Source: Balneola sp. | Lineage (GTDB): Bacteria > Bacteroidota > Rhodothermia > Balneolales > Balneolaceae | DNA length: 64,000 bases | Direction of reading: 5' to 3' | Assembly (NCBI GenBank): GCA_017643645.1 | Contig: JAEPNB010000012.1 | Span: 41,928 to 105,927 of the forward strand | Shown here: one piece after another, positions 35,814 through 46,424 of the stretch | Layout: each line of letters opens with the position of its first letter | Numbering within the stretch: the first letter of the stretch is position 1 | Notes under the pieces: model-generated | Seen by the model: the letters and a program-made list of their open reading frames with translations, nothing else | What the model was told of the DNA's origin: nothing | The model's database searches: none | Translations under genes and position numbers: made by a program

Positions 35814-38255
35814 TTATTCACTCTTTAATGATTTAACAGGGTTTGTCAGAGCAGCTTTTATTGATTGCCAGCTTACTGTAATCGATGCAATCACAACTAT
35901 TCCTATCCCCGAGATCAGGAATACATCAAATCCGATATTGGTCTTGTAAGTAAACTCCTTGAGCCATTGCTGCATAATGAAGTATCCAACCGGAGCTGCA
36001 ATTAAGAAACTGATCAGAATCAATTTGAGGAAATCTTTTGAAACCAAAGAAACTATGCCTGATACACTGGCTCCGAGAACTTTTCGTATACCAATTTCTT
36101 TAGTTCTTTGTTCAGCACTGTAAGCCGATAACCCGAACAGACCAAGACATGCTATAATTATAATCAGGACCGAAAAAGCAAAAACCAGATTACTCACTCT
36201 GTTCTCAGTGCGGTACATCCGATCAAAGCGTTCGTCCAGAAAAGAATAACTGAAGGGTTGACCCGGAGCCATTTCTTTCCAGGAATTTTCAAGTTTGGAA
36301 AGTGCAGCTCCTGCATCCTGAGAATCAATTTTAAAGATAACATTTCCTCTGCTGGTACCTTTGAAAAGACCAAGAGGAGCAATGTTTTCCCTGAGTGATC
36401 TAAAATGAAAGTTCTTAACTATTCCAATCACCGTAAACTCACGTAAATTTTCGGTGTCAAAACTTCCGTCAGGTTTTTGAGTGAAAGTTGTGATGACTTC
36501 ACCCAAAGGCTCTTCAAACCCGAAGCGATTGGCAAGAGCTTCGTTCAGGATCACTGTGTTATCATCAGCTCCGCGGTCTTCGGAGAAATTTCGTCCTTCA
36601 ATGATTTCCATTCCTAAAGTAGGGATATAGTCAGTATCTACCCGCCACACCTGAGTTGAAGAAGTATTTCCCTGAACAGGATCATCTCCTTTGGGCCAAA
36701 AGGTTTGATCGTTCATTGAAAAACCACTGACCGGTAAATAGCTTGAAATGGTAGCGCTTTTGAATTCGGGCTCTTTCAGTAACTCCTCTTTATACACATT
36801 CAAATTGGTGTCCAGCGTATATGCATCGTGGATAATTACCGTTTGTTCTTTCTGAAACCCCAGCGATTGATTTTGGATAAAATTCAACTGCTTATTAATT
36901 ACCAACAGCCCAATAATTACAACCAAAGAAACACTAAACTGAAATACAACCAACAGACTTCTGAATCTGCTTGTCCCTTTATCTAATACACCTTTTAAAA
37001 CTTTTATAGGTTGAAATCCTGATAACATAACAGCGGGGTAGCTTCCGGATAATAGTCCCGTTACCAAAACAATTCCTGCAATGGAAAGAATCAAATTAGT
37101 ATTAGAAAAGTAGTTAGAGACCAGATTGGTCCCGGAGAGATTGCTAAAGAAGGGCAGAGTAAGTTCTACTATCAACAGAGCAATCAGAAAAGAAAACAAG
37201 CACAGAAGTATAGACTCAGTAAAGAATTGGGTAACCAGTTGTTTTCTAACCGATCCAAGTGTTTTACGAATACCTACTTCTTTAGCTCTTTTTACTGAAC
37301 GTGCCGTAGATAAATTCATGAAATTGATACAGGCCAGTATCAGGATAAAACCGGCTAAACCGGAAAAGAGGAAAACGTATTTTATATTTCCATTTGGCTC
37401 AAATTCTGCAACTAAATCTGAGTGTAAATGTATATCAGTAAGGGGTTGTAATTCATATTCAATACTGTTCCCTGCTTCTTGAAAATCTTCAAGAGTATTT
37501 CCGGTAAACTGAATAAGCTGAGGTTCTATATAAGTTTTTTTGATGCTTTTAAAATTCTCTTCAAAAGCTTTTAAGTCGGTTCCTTCTTTGAGTAATAAAT
37601 AAGTTCTGAAGTTATTGCTAATCCAGACACCATTATTAGCCTCATCTGCATTAGTTTCCATGGAAAGAAGAAACTCGAAATTGAAATGAGAAGTCTCAGG
37701 CATATCTTCATACACTGCAGTGATCTTGAATGTTTGATCATCATCCAAAAGCAGTGTTTTACCAACAACATTTTCCGTTCCAAAATACTTTAAGGCTTTT
37801 GATCTGGATAATGCTAATGTGTAAGGCTCTAATAATGCAGTTTCAGCATTGCCATGAATTACAGGAATTGTGAATACATTAAAGACGGATGGATCACTGA
37901 ATATGATGTCACTTTCTTTGATATTTACATCACCGGAACGTACGAGGAATTCTCCTCTCGGACGAAAGCGTACCATATCTTCTACTTCTGTGTAGTCATT
38001 TCTCAGAGTTGGTCCCATGGGAGCTGAAGTAGTGGCTAATTCTAAATAACTACCTGAAAAATCAATAAAAGAGGCTACACGAGCTATCCTATTTGCTTTT
38101 TTGTGATGCTTATCGTAGCTCAATTCGTTGTTAACATACAGAAGAATGATAATACAGCTTGCTAAACCAAATGCTAGTCCAACTATATTTATGAACGAGT
38201 AGCTTTTATTATTCCAAAGGTTTCTAAACGTAATTTTTAAATAATTTCTAAACAT
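35814..38255 (-). CDS. MacB/FtsX-family ABC permease, copy 3
   Basis: 813 residues. N-terminal helix INIVGLAFGLASCIIILLYV; first motif RAKEVGIRKTLGS, second RTKEIGIRKVLGA; C-terminus NPVKSLKSE. LQPLTDIHLHSDL marks the end of the first periplasmic domain. The second periplasmic domain is the most variable part compared with its neighbours, as expected if the paralogues recognise different ligands or partners (inference). Spaced 9 bp from copy 4 upstream and 16 bp from copy 2 downstream. Confidence 0.9.
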   Translation of the reverse strand: MFRNYLKITFRNLWNNKSYSFINIVGLAFGLASCIIILLYVNNELSYDKHHKKANRIARVASFIDFSGSYLELATTSAPMGPTLRNDYTEVEDMVRFRPRGEFLVRSGDVNIKESDIIFSDPSVFNVFTIPVIHGNAETALLEPYTLALSRSKALKYFGTENVVGKTLLLDDDQTFKITAVYEDMPETSHFNFEFLLSMETNADEANNGVWISNNFRTYLLLKEGTDLKAFEENFKSIKKTYIEPQLIQFTGNTLEDFQEAGNSIEYELQPLTDIHLHSDLVAEFEPNGNIKYVFLFSGLAGFILILACINFMNLSTARSVKRAKEVGIRKTLGSVRKQLVTQFFTESILLCLFSFLIALLIVELTLPFFSNLSGTNLVSNYFSNTNLILSIAGIVLVTGLLSGSYPAVMLSGFQPIKVLKGVLDKGTSRFRSLLVVFQFSVSLVVIIGLLVINKQLNFIQNQSLGFQKEQTVIIHDAYTLDTNLNVYKEELLKEPEFKSATISSYLPVSGFSMNDQTFWPKGDDPVQGNTSSTQVWRVDTDYIPTLGMEIIEGRNFSEDRGADDNTVILNEALANRFGFEEPLGEVITTFTQKPDGSFDTENLREFTVIGIVKNFHFRSLRENIAPLGLFKGTSRGNVIFKIDSQDAGAALSKLENSWKEMAPGQPFSYSFLDERFDRMYRTENRVSNLVFAFSVLIIIIACLGLFGLSAYSAEQRTKEIGIRKVLGASVSGIVSLVSKDFLKLILISFLIAAPVGYFIMQQWLKEFTYKTNIGFDVFLISGIGIVVIASITVSWQSIKAALTNPVKSLKSE

Positions 38256-38264
38256 AATAGATCC

Positions 38265-40679
38265 TTATTCAGATTTTAGACTCTTAACCGGGTTCAAAAG
38301 AGCGGCTTTATAAGCAACTAATGAAATGGTACCTATTGAGATTAGAAAAATGATTGAGCCCGCAATTACGAATTCTAACCCACTGATAGGTACACGATAT
38401 GCAAAATCTTCTAGCCAATCTTTCATGAGAACATAAGCGATTGGCCAAGCAAGAAGGTTTGAGATAATAATTAGTTGGGAATAGCTTTTAACAAATGACC
38501 AAATAATATCAACAACATCTGCTCCCAATACTTTTCGAATGCAAATTTCTTTCATTTTTTGATTTACAGCAAAAGCAACTAAACCAAGAATACCAAGGCA
38601 AGAAATGATGATTGCTAGTGTTGTGAAAATTGAGAATAGCTGGAGAAACTTTTTTTCAGCGTCATATAATAGTGAAATATCATCCTGTAAAAATGAATAT
38701 TCAAAAGGCACCCCATTGGAAAATGTGTTCCAGGTTCTTTCTAATCCAGAGATAGCGGTTTCAAAATCTTCTGAACGCACCCGTACGGCTAAATTATTAA
38801 GAGGAGTTGTTTGCTCTGAGGAAAGCGAAAATACAACGGGCTGTATTTCATCGTGAAGTGATGTAAAATGGAAATCTTTAACCACCCCGATAATTTCTGC
38901 ATCTTTACTTCCCCATTCATTTCCTGTAAACGTACTTCCTACTAATTTAGAACCTACCGGATTAGTAAGATTAAGAAAACGAGCTGCAGCTTCATTTATC
39001 AAATAAGCATTTGTTCGATCAGAAATTCTATCTTTAGAAAAATTTCTACCTTCGCTAATTTCCGCTTCGATGGTTTCAATAAAATCATCATGAACAACAA
39101 TCGTTGGCACGGATAGGTTTTCATCACTCCCATTAGTTCTATAGGGTCTCCAGTTCGTAATTCTGCCGGGCAACGGGTTATTGGTAGCAGTAACACTAGA
39201 AACCCATGATTCTTTTATTAACTCTTCTTTAATTTCTGTGAACCGATTGGCTATTTCAGAATTTTGGAAGGGGATAACCAGAACCTGTTCAGGATTAATT
39301 CCAAGATTTTTGTTTTGTACAAACTGAATCTGTTTAGATATTAGAATGGTACTCACCAGAACGATTGCCGAAATACTAAATTGAAGCGTTACTAATCCTC
39401 TTTTTAATAATTCACCACCTCTATTAGACCCCAGACTATTCGATTTAAGAGTTCGGATAATAGATAGTCTAGATAGCCAAAATGAAGGATATCCACCTGA
39501 AATAAGACCAATAACAAGTACCGAAGCAAAAATTGCGAAGATTAAAGGGAGGTCATTAGGGAAAATGACATCAATATTTTTACCGGTAATTTGATTGAAG
39601 AAAGGAATAATGATTTCTACTGAAATTAGAGCTACTACAAAGGCTATTGTAGATATAAGCAGCGACTCACTTAAGAATTGCTTTTTTACGTGCCCTTTTT
39701 CGGCTCCTAAAACTTTTCTTATACCTACTTCTTTAGTGCGGTTAAGTGACTGTGCTGTAGCTAAATTCATATAATTAATGGCAGCAATTACAACAATTAT
39801 AAATCCTATTGCGCCAAAAATATAAACGTAGGTTAAATTTCCATTAGCTTGAATTTCATTAACAAGATTAGACTCGAGATGGATCTTTGATAATGGTTGA
39901 AGGGAAAACTCAGCATACTGGGCGAGATCTCCATATTCTTTGAATGTGCTATCCCAATATTTATTTAATTCCTGCTCAAATACTTCAGGAGATATATTTT
40001 TATCGAGAAGTATGTATGTGTAATGACTGGTTCCACTCCAATTATCGCGTACCCAACTAGGATATTGATCATGTATGGTTTCCGATGAGATTATCATACT
40101 GGCACTAAAGTGAGAGTTGGATGGGGTGTCTTTCATAATTCCAGAAATAGTAATAGGAATACCATCCATTTCTATGACAGAACCAATTGGGTTAACATCG
40201 CCAAACATTTTTTGGGCGGTAGATTGAGTAAGAACGGCTTCGTTGGCAACTTTAAAGAGATGTTTTTTATCCCCTTCGACTAATGGGAATGAAAAGACAT
40301 CAAAGAAACCACTATCAGCAAAAACAATATTTTCTTGACGTATGTTTTCACCATTGATAAGGAAGTTCGAATTATTATTTGGGCTTATCCTAACTGCTTT
40401 TTCGACTTGTGGAAATTGAAAATCAATTTGAGGCCCCAATTGGTAAGTTGTTAATGCACTTTCTACTCTTTTCTGTTCTCCGCGATCATAAGAACCGGTA
40501 ACTCTATATATTCGATCTTTATTTTCATGGAATTTGTCATAACTCAGCTCATCTTGTATAAAAAGAAGAATGAATATGAGTGACGTAATTCCAATAGCTA
40601 AGCCAAAAATATTGATAGCAGAGTAAGCTTTATTCTTTTTGAAAGATCTGAAAGCAATTTTGAAATAATTTTTAAGCAT
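38265..40679 (-). CDS. MacB/FtsX-family ABC permease, copy 4
   Basis: 804 residues. N-terminal helix INIFGLAIGITSLIFILLFI; first motif RTKEVGIRKVLGA; the second reads KMKEICIRKVLGA, with Cys in place of the Gly found at this position in all five paralogues. The helix after it (DIIWSFVKSYSQLIIISNLLAWPIAYV) also departs from the SKDF consensus of the others. C-terminus NPVKSLKSE. It is the most diverged copy of the tandem array by eye. Spaced 11 bp from copy 5. Confidence 0.9.
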   Translation of the reverse strand: MLKNYFKIAFRSFKKNKAYSAINIFGLAIGITSLIFILLFIQDELSYDKFHENKDRIYRVTGSYDRGEQKRVESALTTYQLGPQIDFQFPQVEKAVRISPNNNSNFLINGENIRQENIVFADSGFFDVFSFPLVEGDKKHLFKVANEAVLTQSTAQKMFGDVNPIGSVIEMDGIPITISGIMKDTPSNSHFSASMIISSETIHDQYPSWVRDNWSGTSHYTYILLDKNISPEVFEQELNKYWDSTFKEYGDLAQYAEFSLQPLSKIHLESNLVNEIQANGNLTYVYIFGAIGFIIVVIAAINYMNLATAQSLNRTKEVGIRKVLGAEKGHVKKQFLSESLLISTIAFVVALISVEIIIPFFNQITGKNIDVIFPNDLPLIFAIFASVLVIGLISGGYPSFWLSRLSIIRTLKSNSLGSNRGGELLKRGLVTLQFSISAIVLVSTILISKQIQFVQNKNLGINPEQVLVIPFQNSEIANRFTEIKEELIKESWVSSVTATNNPLPGRITNWRPYRTNGSDENLSVPTIVVHDDFIETIEAEISEGRNFSKDRISDRTNAYLINEAAARFLNLTNPVGSKLVGSTFTGNEWGSKDAEIIGVVKDFHFTSLHDEIQPVVFSLSSEQTTPLNNLAVRVRSEDFETAISGLERTWNTFSNGVPFEYSFLQDDISLLYDAEKKFLQLFSIFTTLAIIISCLGILGLVAFAVNQKMKEICIRKVLGADVVDIIWSFVKSYSQLIIISNLLAWPIAYVLMKDWLEDFAYRVPISGLEFVIAGSIIFLISIGTISLVAYKAALLNPVKSLKSE

Positions 40680-40690
40680 AATTTTCCTTT

Positions 40691-43114
40691 TTATTCACTT
40701 CTTAATGTTTTTACCGGATTGATCCATGCAGATTTAAGTGCGTGGTAGCTCACAGTAATTAGTGCTATTGCAATTGCAATTACCCCGGCAAGCAGGAAAA
40801 AGCTGAGATTAATGTTTATTCGGTAAGCGAAATCAGTTAACCATTTTTCTATTCCAAACCAGGCGATAGGAGTGGCTACTACAAACCCAAAGGCGACCAG
40901 TAGTACAAAATCTTTGCATACCATTACAACAATATCCTTAACGGAAGCCCCCAGTACTTTTCTGATTCCTATTTCTTTTATTCTAGATTCTATGGTAAAT
41001 GAAGCTAATGCAAAAAGTCCCATACAGGCTATGAAAATGACTATTCCGGAAAAGATGAGGAACAGCTGACCTCTCATTTTGTCAGCTCTGTAAAGTTCCT
41101 CAAACCTGTTGTCTAAAAAAGTGTATTCAACCGGGTTTTGAGGATCGAATTGGTAATTGATGGCTTGCAGATCAGCAATAGTCTTTTGCCAATCATTAGT
41201 TTCAATATTAAGAGTGTAGTAATCAATATTATGAATCGGATTACGATAAGAAGCGATCATCACAGGTTTTTGAGATTTATGTAATGATTCAAAATGGAAG
41301 TTATCAACTACACCTACTATGGTTGGTGCATATCCGTCTCCATCATCTAAATCCCCATTCCAAACAGTTCCGTTTATGTTAATTCTTTGCCCTACAGGAT
41401 TAGTTAGGCCAAGTTCTGCAACGGCTTGCTTTGAGATCAATACTGAAGAAGAATCAGCAGGGTCGTTTCTCAGATTTCTGCCTTCCAAAATTTGGATATC
41501 ATAAGTTGAAATAAAATCTTCATCAGCTCCTATAAAAATAGATTGGGAACGGTTGTCATTTTCGAAAGTCTCCAGGTTTGCAATAGGAAATACTTTCCAT
41601 TCACCCGGAACTCTGGAAGAAACTGAAACACTTTTAACAGCATCTAATTTTTCAAACTCTTGCTTTATACTTTCAAACTGAGCTCTGAGGGGTCCGCTGT
41701 TAATATCTATTACAAGTTTATTATCTACCGAAAACCCAAGTTCTTTTGAGTTGATATAATTGAGCTGCTGATAAATAATTATTGTAGCAGCGATCATTCC
41801 AATAGAAATAGCGAATTGAGCTACAACAAGAACCTTTTTAAGAGAAAACCCGGATGAACCTAGTTTAATATCAGTCTTAAAAGCTTTTGACGGATTGATC
41901 TTTGAAAGAAATATAGCCGGATAAAGAGCAGAAAGAATGCCTGAAAGCAATACAACTGACAGCAATATTGTAAGTAAAGGGATGCTATCAAAAGGTAATG
42001 CAAGTGCTTTGCCCGAAATATTGTTTATATACGGAAGTAAAAATTCAACAGCTGTGATAGCTATGATCAAAGAAACCAGAGAAAGAATAATAGATTCGCC
42101 CAGATACTGCATAATAAGTTGTGACTTTCCTGCTCCGAGTGTTTTTCTCATACCGACTTCCTTGGTTCTCTTTGAAGCTGCAGCAGTAGAAAGATTCATA
42201 TAGTTGAAACATGCTATAACCAGAACTAATACTCCGATTATTGCGAACATGTAGAGATAGAGATTGCTTCCCTGATTCGCATTCAAGCCACCATCTATTC
42301 CTGCAGATTGAAGATGGATATCTTTCAGAGGCTGTAACCAAAATGAACTTGAATATTCTATTTCGTCACTGTAATTACTTATTACCAAGTCAGTTATCTT
42401 AGATTCCAGATCATTCTTTTTGAAATCCGGTGCTGTTTTTAAATAGGTAATAATAGAATTTGATGTCCAGTTGGAAGTGAACCAACGACCTTCGTCAAAC
42501 AATGGAGCCCAGGTTTCAATGGTATGAATGGTTTCCATATTGATATGAGAGTTGGGTGGAAAATCTTTAATAACTCCAGTGATAGTTGCTTCAAAGCGAT
42601 TGGTATACAAGCTTTCTCCCAACACATCTTTTTTCCCGAAATATTTCAGAGCTGTTGATTCAGTAATTACCAGATTGTTAGGCCCGGTTAAAGAAGTAGA
42701 AGGATTTCCATATAAGAACTTGAAATCAAAAAACTCGAAGAAATCAGGGCCGGCAATCCATATTTGCTCATAATCTCTTTTAAGCGGATCGTTACCTACC
42801 GTTAACCTTCCTATTTGCAGTAATCGGGTTTGATTAACTATTTCAGGGAACTGATCCTTGGCATTCGGTCCTATCGTTGGAGCGATAGTGGCTACATTTC
42901 TCGTATCACCGGAAGCTTCCGTAATAGTTTGTACAATACGATATGTATCATCAACATCTTTATGAAAGCGATCAAAACTAAGCTCATCCAATACAAACAG
43001 AGAGATCAGAATGAAACATGAAAACCCAAGCGTAAGACCTGATACATTAATGAACGAAAAGGTTTTATTCTTAGTAAGATTACGAAAGGCTATTTTGAAA
43101 TAGTTTTTTAGCAT
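40691..43114 (-). CDS. MacB/FtsX-family ABC permease, copy 5
   Basis: 807 residues. N-terminal helix INVSGLTLGFSCFILISLFV; first motif RTKEVGMRKTLGA, second RIKEIGIRKVLGA; C-terminus NPVKTLRSE. LQPLKDIHLQSAG closes the first periplasmic domain. The second periplasmic domain includes WNGDLDDGDGYAPTIVGVVDNFHFESL, an acidic loop not seen in the other copies. Spaced 10 bp from copy 6 and 11 bp from copy 4, so all five tandem permeases lie on one transcript. Confidence 0.9.
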   Translation of the reverse strand: MLKNYFKIAFRNLTKNKTFSFINVSGLTLGFSCFILISLFVLDELSFDRFHKDVDDTYRIVQTITEASGDTRNVATIAPTIGPNAKDQFPEIVNQTRLLQIGRLTVGNDPLKRDYEQIWIAGPDFFEFFDFKFLYGNPSTSLTGPNNLVITESTALKYFGKKDVLGESLYTNRFEATITGVIKDFPPNSHINMETIHTIETWAPLFDEGRWFTSNWTSNSIITYLKTAPDFKKNDLESKITDLVISNYSDEIEYSSSFWLQPLKDIHLQSAGIDGGLNANQGSNLYLYMFAIIGVLVLVIACFNYMNLSTAAASKRTKEVGMRKTLGAGKSQLIMQYLGESIILSLVSLIIAITAVEFLLPYINNISGKALALPFDSIPLLTILLSVVLLSGILSALYPAIFLSKINPSKAFKTDIKLGSSGFSLKKVLVVAQFAISIGMIAATIIIYQQLNYINSKELGFSVDNKLVIDINSGPLRAQFESIKQEFEKLDAVKSVSVSSRVPGEWKVFPIANLETFENDNRSQSIFIGADEDFISTYDIQILEGRNLRNDPADSSSVLISKQAVAELGLTNPVGQRININGTVWNGDLDDGDGYAPTIVGVVDNFHFESLHKSQKPVMIASYRNPIHNIDYYTLNIETNDWQKTIADLQAINYQFDPQNPVEYTFLDNRFEELYRADKMRGQLFLIFSGIVIFIACMGLFALASFTIESRIKEIGIRKVLGASVKDIVVMVCKDFVLLVAFGFVVATPIAWFGIEKWLTDFAYRININLSFFLLAGVIAIAIALITVSYHALKSAWINPVKTLRSE

Positions 43115-43124
43115 AATGGTTTCC

Positions 43125-45584
43125 TTATTCGGATTTGAGACTATTAACCGGATTTACCTGAGCGGCTTTAATAGATTGTATGCTAATCGTAATCCAGGAG
43201 ATAGAAATTGCAATTCCCCCTGCTAACAGGTACATCCAAAAACCCATGTCGGCTTTGTAAGCAAAATCATCCAGCCAAGCACCAATAGCATACCAGGCCA
43301 TTGGTATAGCCAAAAGGATGGATACAAGTACCAAGATTGTAAACTCTTTATTGACTAAAAGGGTAATGCTGGCAGCAGAAGCACCAAGAACTTTTCGGAT
43401 ACCAATCTCTTTAACTCTTCTTGAGATCATTAGCGAAGCGAGGCCAAAAAGACCGAGACAAGCAATAATAATGGCAAGAGTTGAACCTGATATCGCTATT
43501 TTTTGCAATCTTTCTTCCTGTCGATACTGGCTGTCAATAGAACTATCCAGAAATTGAAAATCAAATGGAGTTCCGGGTGATACAGCCGACCAGGTTTGTT
43601 CCAAGTTTTTGATTGTCTCAGGAATGTTTTCAGCGCTTATTTTTAATGAAATTCTTGGAGAAGGAGAGTTGAAAAAACCGATATTTGCAATACCACTTAA
43701 TAGAAGAGAAGGGTTGATAGACATTGCTAAAGGTTCAACAACTGTACGTAGGGATTGATAATTGAAGTTTTCAACTACACCTATGATCTCGTGGTCTTCA
43801 AAGTTACTTCCGGGAAGCTTTTTCCCAATAGCATTATCCCAGCCATAATCATCAACCAGCGCCTGATTTACAATAATAGCTCTGCGCTCATCAGAAGTAA
43901 TTTCATCTGAAAAACTTCTGCCTTCAATTACTTTAATCCCCATCATATTCAGATAATCAGCGTCTACAAAATTGATATTCATCCGTCTTGTTTGCTGATC
44001 AGCATCTTTAAAATCAACACCTATCCAACCTTGTTGTGCAGGTGTATAAATGGAAGAAGCCAGATCCAAAACACTTGAATTACCAGAGATTTGACTTTCA
44101 AAAAGTTCTTTTTTTCGAACAGATTCCTGTGTTATCTGAGAGAATCCCATCTGAGGCCCAAGTTTGAGATCTGTCTGCAGGATCACTACTTGTTCTTTTT
44201 GGAAACCCAGATCTTTTGAACGAAGAAAATCCAGCTGCTTATTGACCATAAGAGTGCAGGCGATCAGAAAAATGGAAATAGTGAATTGGAATACAACCAT
44301 TCCTTTTCTGAAAAGACTTTTGTCTCCTTTAATCTGAAGCTTACCTTTGAGTACTTCAATAGGTTTAAAGTTTGACAGAACAAGTGCAGGATAAATTCCG
44401 GCAATCAAACTGATAAAAAGAGCAAGTCCTGAATAGAGCAGAATGCTGTCAGCACTTAGTTGTAATGAAAGTTGTGTTCCGGAAAGTTGATTGAAATATG
44501 GAAGTAAAAACTCTGATAAAAGTGCACCTAAGCAAACAGAGAATACACTCATTAAAAGAGCTTCTCCCCAAAACTGGTACATAAGATGATGACGTTCTGC
44601 TCCAATCGTTTTTCTGATCCCGACTTCTTTTGCTCTTGAAGTAGACCGGCTTATGGACAAGGTCATAAAATTGACACATGCAATAATGAGTATTAAAAGA
44701 GCAATAGCTCCTAAAATGTAGGAGTAGGTTGGGTCACTTACGGAAGCAATTCCAACCGGAAACTCGGTATTTAAATGAATATCTGTGATAGGCTGGAGGC
44801 CAACTTCATATTCTCCTTCATTATAATCCTCACCTAAAGCTTGTTCCATCATAGCAGGGAACTTTGCTTGCACAGAGGTTAAATCGGCTTGCTCATTTAA
44901 AAGAACATATGTTTCAGGAGTAACACTGTACCAATTCAATAATGAGTTTGGGTTCAGAATCGTCTTAGCCTTTTCCATCGGAATCAGAAGTTCGTACTGA
45001 ATACTGGAATTCGAAGGAGCTTTTTCGATTATTCCGGTAACCGTAAAAGCCTGAAACTGTCCTCCCATCATAATTAAAAGCGTTTTCTGTAGGGGATCTT
45101 CATTCTCGAAGTACTGATTTGCTAATTCCGGTGTAAGTACAACTTCATTCAGTCCTGAAAAAAGCTGTTCAGAGTCGCCCCTCAATAGTTCAAAATCAAA
45201 AATGGAAAAGAATTCCGGGTCTACCGCCTGTATTGAAGTTGAAAAAGACTCATCAGATTCAGACCTTTTAACAAGATCATTGAATACATATCGTCGGGCT
45301 ATTTGTTCAACTTCAGGTATACTTTGCTCAAGAGTGGGCTTCAACACAAAAGGTGTAACTGTGTTGAAATAAATATCTCCTTCCCCATAATCTTCTAATG
45401 TCCATGCCCGATATATCCGATCCGATTTGGAGTGGAATTCATCAAAACTCCATTCATTTGTTGTATAGAGTAGGATTAACGCACAACAAGCAACGCCTAA
45501 AGCCAGCCCTGAAATATTGATAAAGGAGTACATCTTTTGTTTAAAAAGACTACGAAGGGCGATTTTTATATAATTCTTAAGCAT
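43125..45584 (-). CDS. MacB/FtsX-family ABC permease, copy 6
   Basis: 819 residues. N-terminal helix INISGLALGVACCALILLYT; first motif RAKEVGIRKTIGA, second RVKEIGIRKVLGA; C-terminus NPVNSLKSE. LQPITDIHLNTEF closes the first periplasmic domain. It is the first permease after the canonical ATPase (27 bp gap) and therefore the most likely default partner of that ATPase. Like the other copies it has eight predicted membrane helices and no nucleotide-binding domain. Confidence 0.9.
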   Translation of the reverse strand: MLKNYIKIALRSLFKQKMYSFINISGLALGVACCALILLYTTNEWSFDEFHSKSDRIYRAWTLEDYGEGDIYFNTVTPFVLKPTLEQSIPEVEQIARRYVFNDLVKRSESDESFSTSIQAVDPEFFSIFDFELLRGDSEQLFSGLNEVVLTPELANQYFENEDPLQKTLLIMMGGQFQAFTVTGIIEKAPSNSSIQYELLIPMEKAKTILNPNSLLNWYSVTPETYVLLNEQADLTSVQAKFPAMMEQALGEDYNEGEYEVGLQPITDIHLNTEFPVGIASVSDPTYSYILGAIALLILIIACVNFMTLSISRSTSRAKEVGIRKTIGAERHHLMYQFWGEALLMSVFSVCLGALLSEFLLPYFNQLSGTQLSLQLSADSILLYSGLALFISLIAGIYPALVLSNFKPIEVLKGKLQIKGDKSLFRKGMVVFQFTISIFLIACTLMVNKQLDFLRSKDLGFQKEQVVILQTDLKLGPQMGFSQITQESVRKKELFESQISGNSSVLDLASSIYTPAQQGWIGVDFKDADQQTRRMNINFVDADYLNMMGIKVIEGRSFSDEITSDERRAIIVNQALVDDYGWDNAIGKKLPGSNFEDHEIIGVVENFNYQSLRTVVEPLAMSINPSLLLSGIANIGFFNSPSPRISLKISAENIPETIKNLEQTWSAVSPGTPFDFQFLDSSIDSQYRQEERLQKIAISGSTLAIIIACLGLFGLASLMISRRVKEIGIRKVLGASAASITLLVNKEFTILVLVSILLAIPMAWYAIGAWLDDFAYKADMGFWMYLLAGGIAISISWITISIQSIKAAQVNPVNSLKSE

Positions 45585-45611
45585 GGCAGAAATGATTTTG
45601 ATTAATTTTTT

Positions 45612-46301
45612 TTAGACGTGAAAGCCTTCCTGCATATTTTCAGTAACTACATGTCCATCGAACAAGTGTATTACACGCATTGCAAAGTCGGCATCATGAG
45701 GGGAGTGAGTTACCATTACGATTGTCGTTCCTTGCTCATTTAATTCTGCAAGCACTTTCATTACTTCATTACCGTGATCGGAATCCAGATTACCGGTAGG
45801 CTCATCGGCAAGGATCAGTTTAGCATTTGCTACAACTGCACGGGCAATGGCTACACGTTGCTGCTGTCCACCGGATAATTGCTGTGGAAAGTGATTGCGG
45901 CGATGCATCATGCTCATTCTTTCCAGAGCAGCTTCTGCTTTTTCTTTTCGTTCATCAGCAGACATCCCCAGATAGAGAAGTGGGAGTTCCACATTTTCGA
46001 ATACGGTAAGCTCGTCGATCAGGTTAAAGCTTTGAAAGATAAATCCGATATTTCCTTTACGAAGCTGAGCACGTTCTCTTTCAGTTCTGTTAGAAACATC
46101 ATGTCCCAGAAAATGATATTCGCCGTCACTGGGATTATCCAGCAAACCCATAATGTTCAGTAAAGTGGACTTCCCACAACCCGAAGGTCCCATTATAGCT
46201 ACGAACTCACCTTCTTTGATCTCGATGTTGACGTTGTTCAGCGCTGTTGTTTCTACTTCTTCTGTTGAGTAGACCTTTTTAAGATTTTTTGCTTGTATCA
46301 T
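45612..46301 (-). CDS. ABC transporter ATPase, MacB/LolD type, copy 2
   Basis: 229 residues. Walker [10 protein letters not shown] (38-46), Q-loop [22 protein letters not shown], signature [16 protein letters not shown], Walker [17 protein letters not shown] and the switch histidine MVTHSPHD are all canonical. It would pair with the FtsX-type permeases that follow it and with the periplasmic adaptor encoded upstream. The gene is separated from the adaptor gene by an oppositely oriented four-helix-bundle gene with repeat ends, which breaks what would otherwise be an uninterrupted run. Confidence 0.95.
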   Translation of the reverse strand: MIQAKNLKKVYSTEEVETTALNNVNIEIKEGEFVAIMGPSGCGKSTLLNIMGLLDNPSDGEYHFLGHDVSNRTERERAQLRKGNIGFIFQSFNLIDELTVFENVELPLLYLGMSADERKEKAEAALERMSMMHRRNHFPQQLSGGQQQRVAIARAVVANAKLILADEPTGNLDSDHGNEVMKVLAELNEQGTTIVMVTHSPHDADFAMRVIHLFDGHVVTENMQEGFHV

Positions 46302-46369
46302 TGTTTTCTATGTTTTTATTAAAAGTTTTGTAAGGAATTTGGTTTCGTGTGTCTTACTTGGTTAAAGCA

Positions 46370-46404
46370 GTCAGCTTTTAGCGGACCGCTATTAGCTTTT
46401 AGTA
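46370..46404. repeat. Heptad-periodic tract, left end of S23-type element 2
   Basis: Five 7-bp units from 46370 (gtcagct, tttagcg and so on) follow the pattern NNNAGCT with drift. Read on the other strand, the right-end tract at 46779-46813 shows the same pattern, so the two are inverted copies. The tract also contains an imperfect palindrome centred on 46386. Confidence 0.6.
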
Positions 46405-46424
46405 ACCAAGTAAACATTATTCTT

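Noticed and set aside
46347..46424. N-terminal extension of the second four-helix-bundle frame
   Set aside because: It reads through the heptad tract; the family's normal N-terminus begins at the ATG at 46425.
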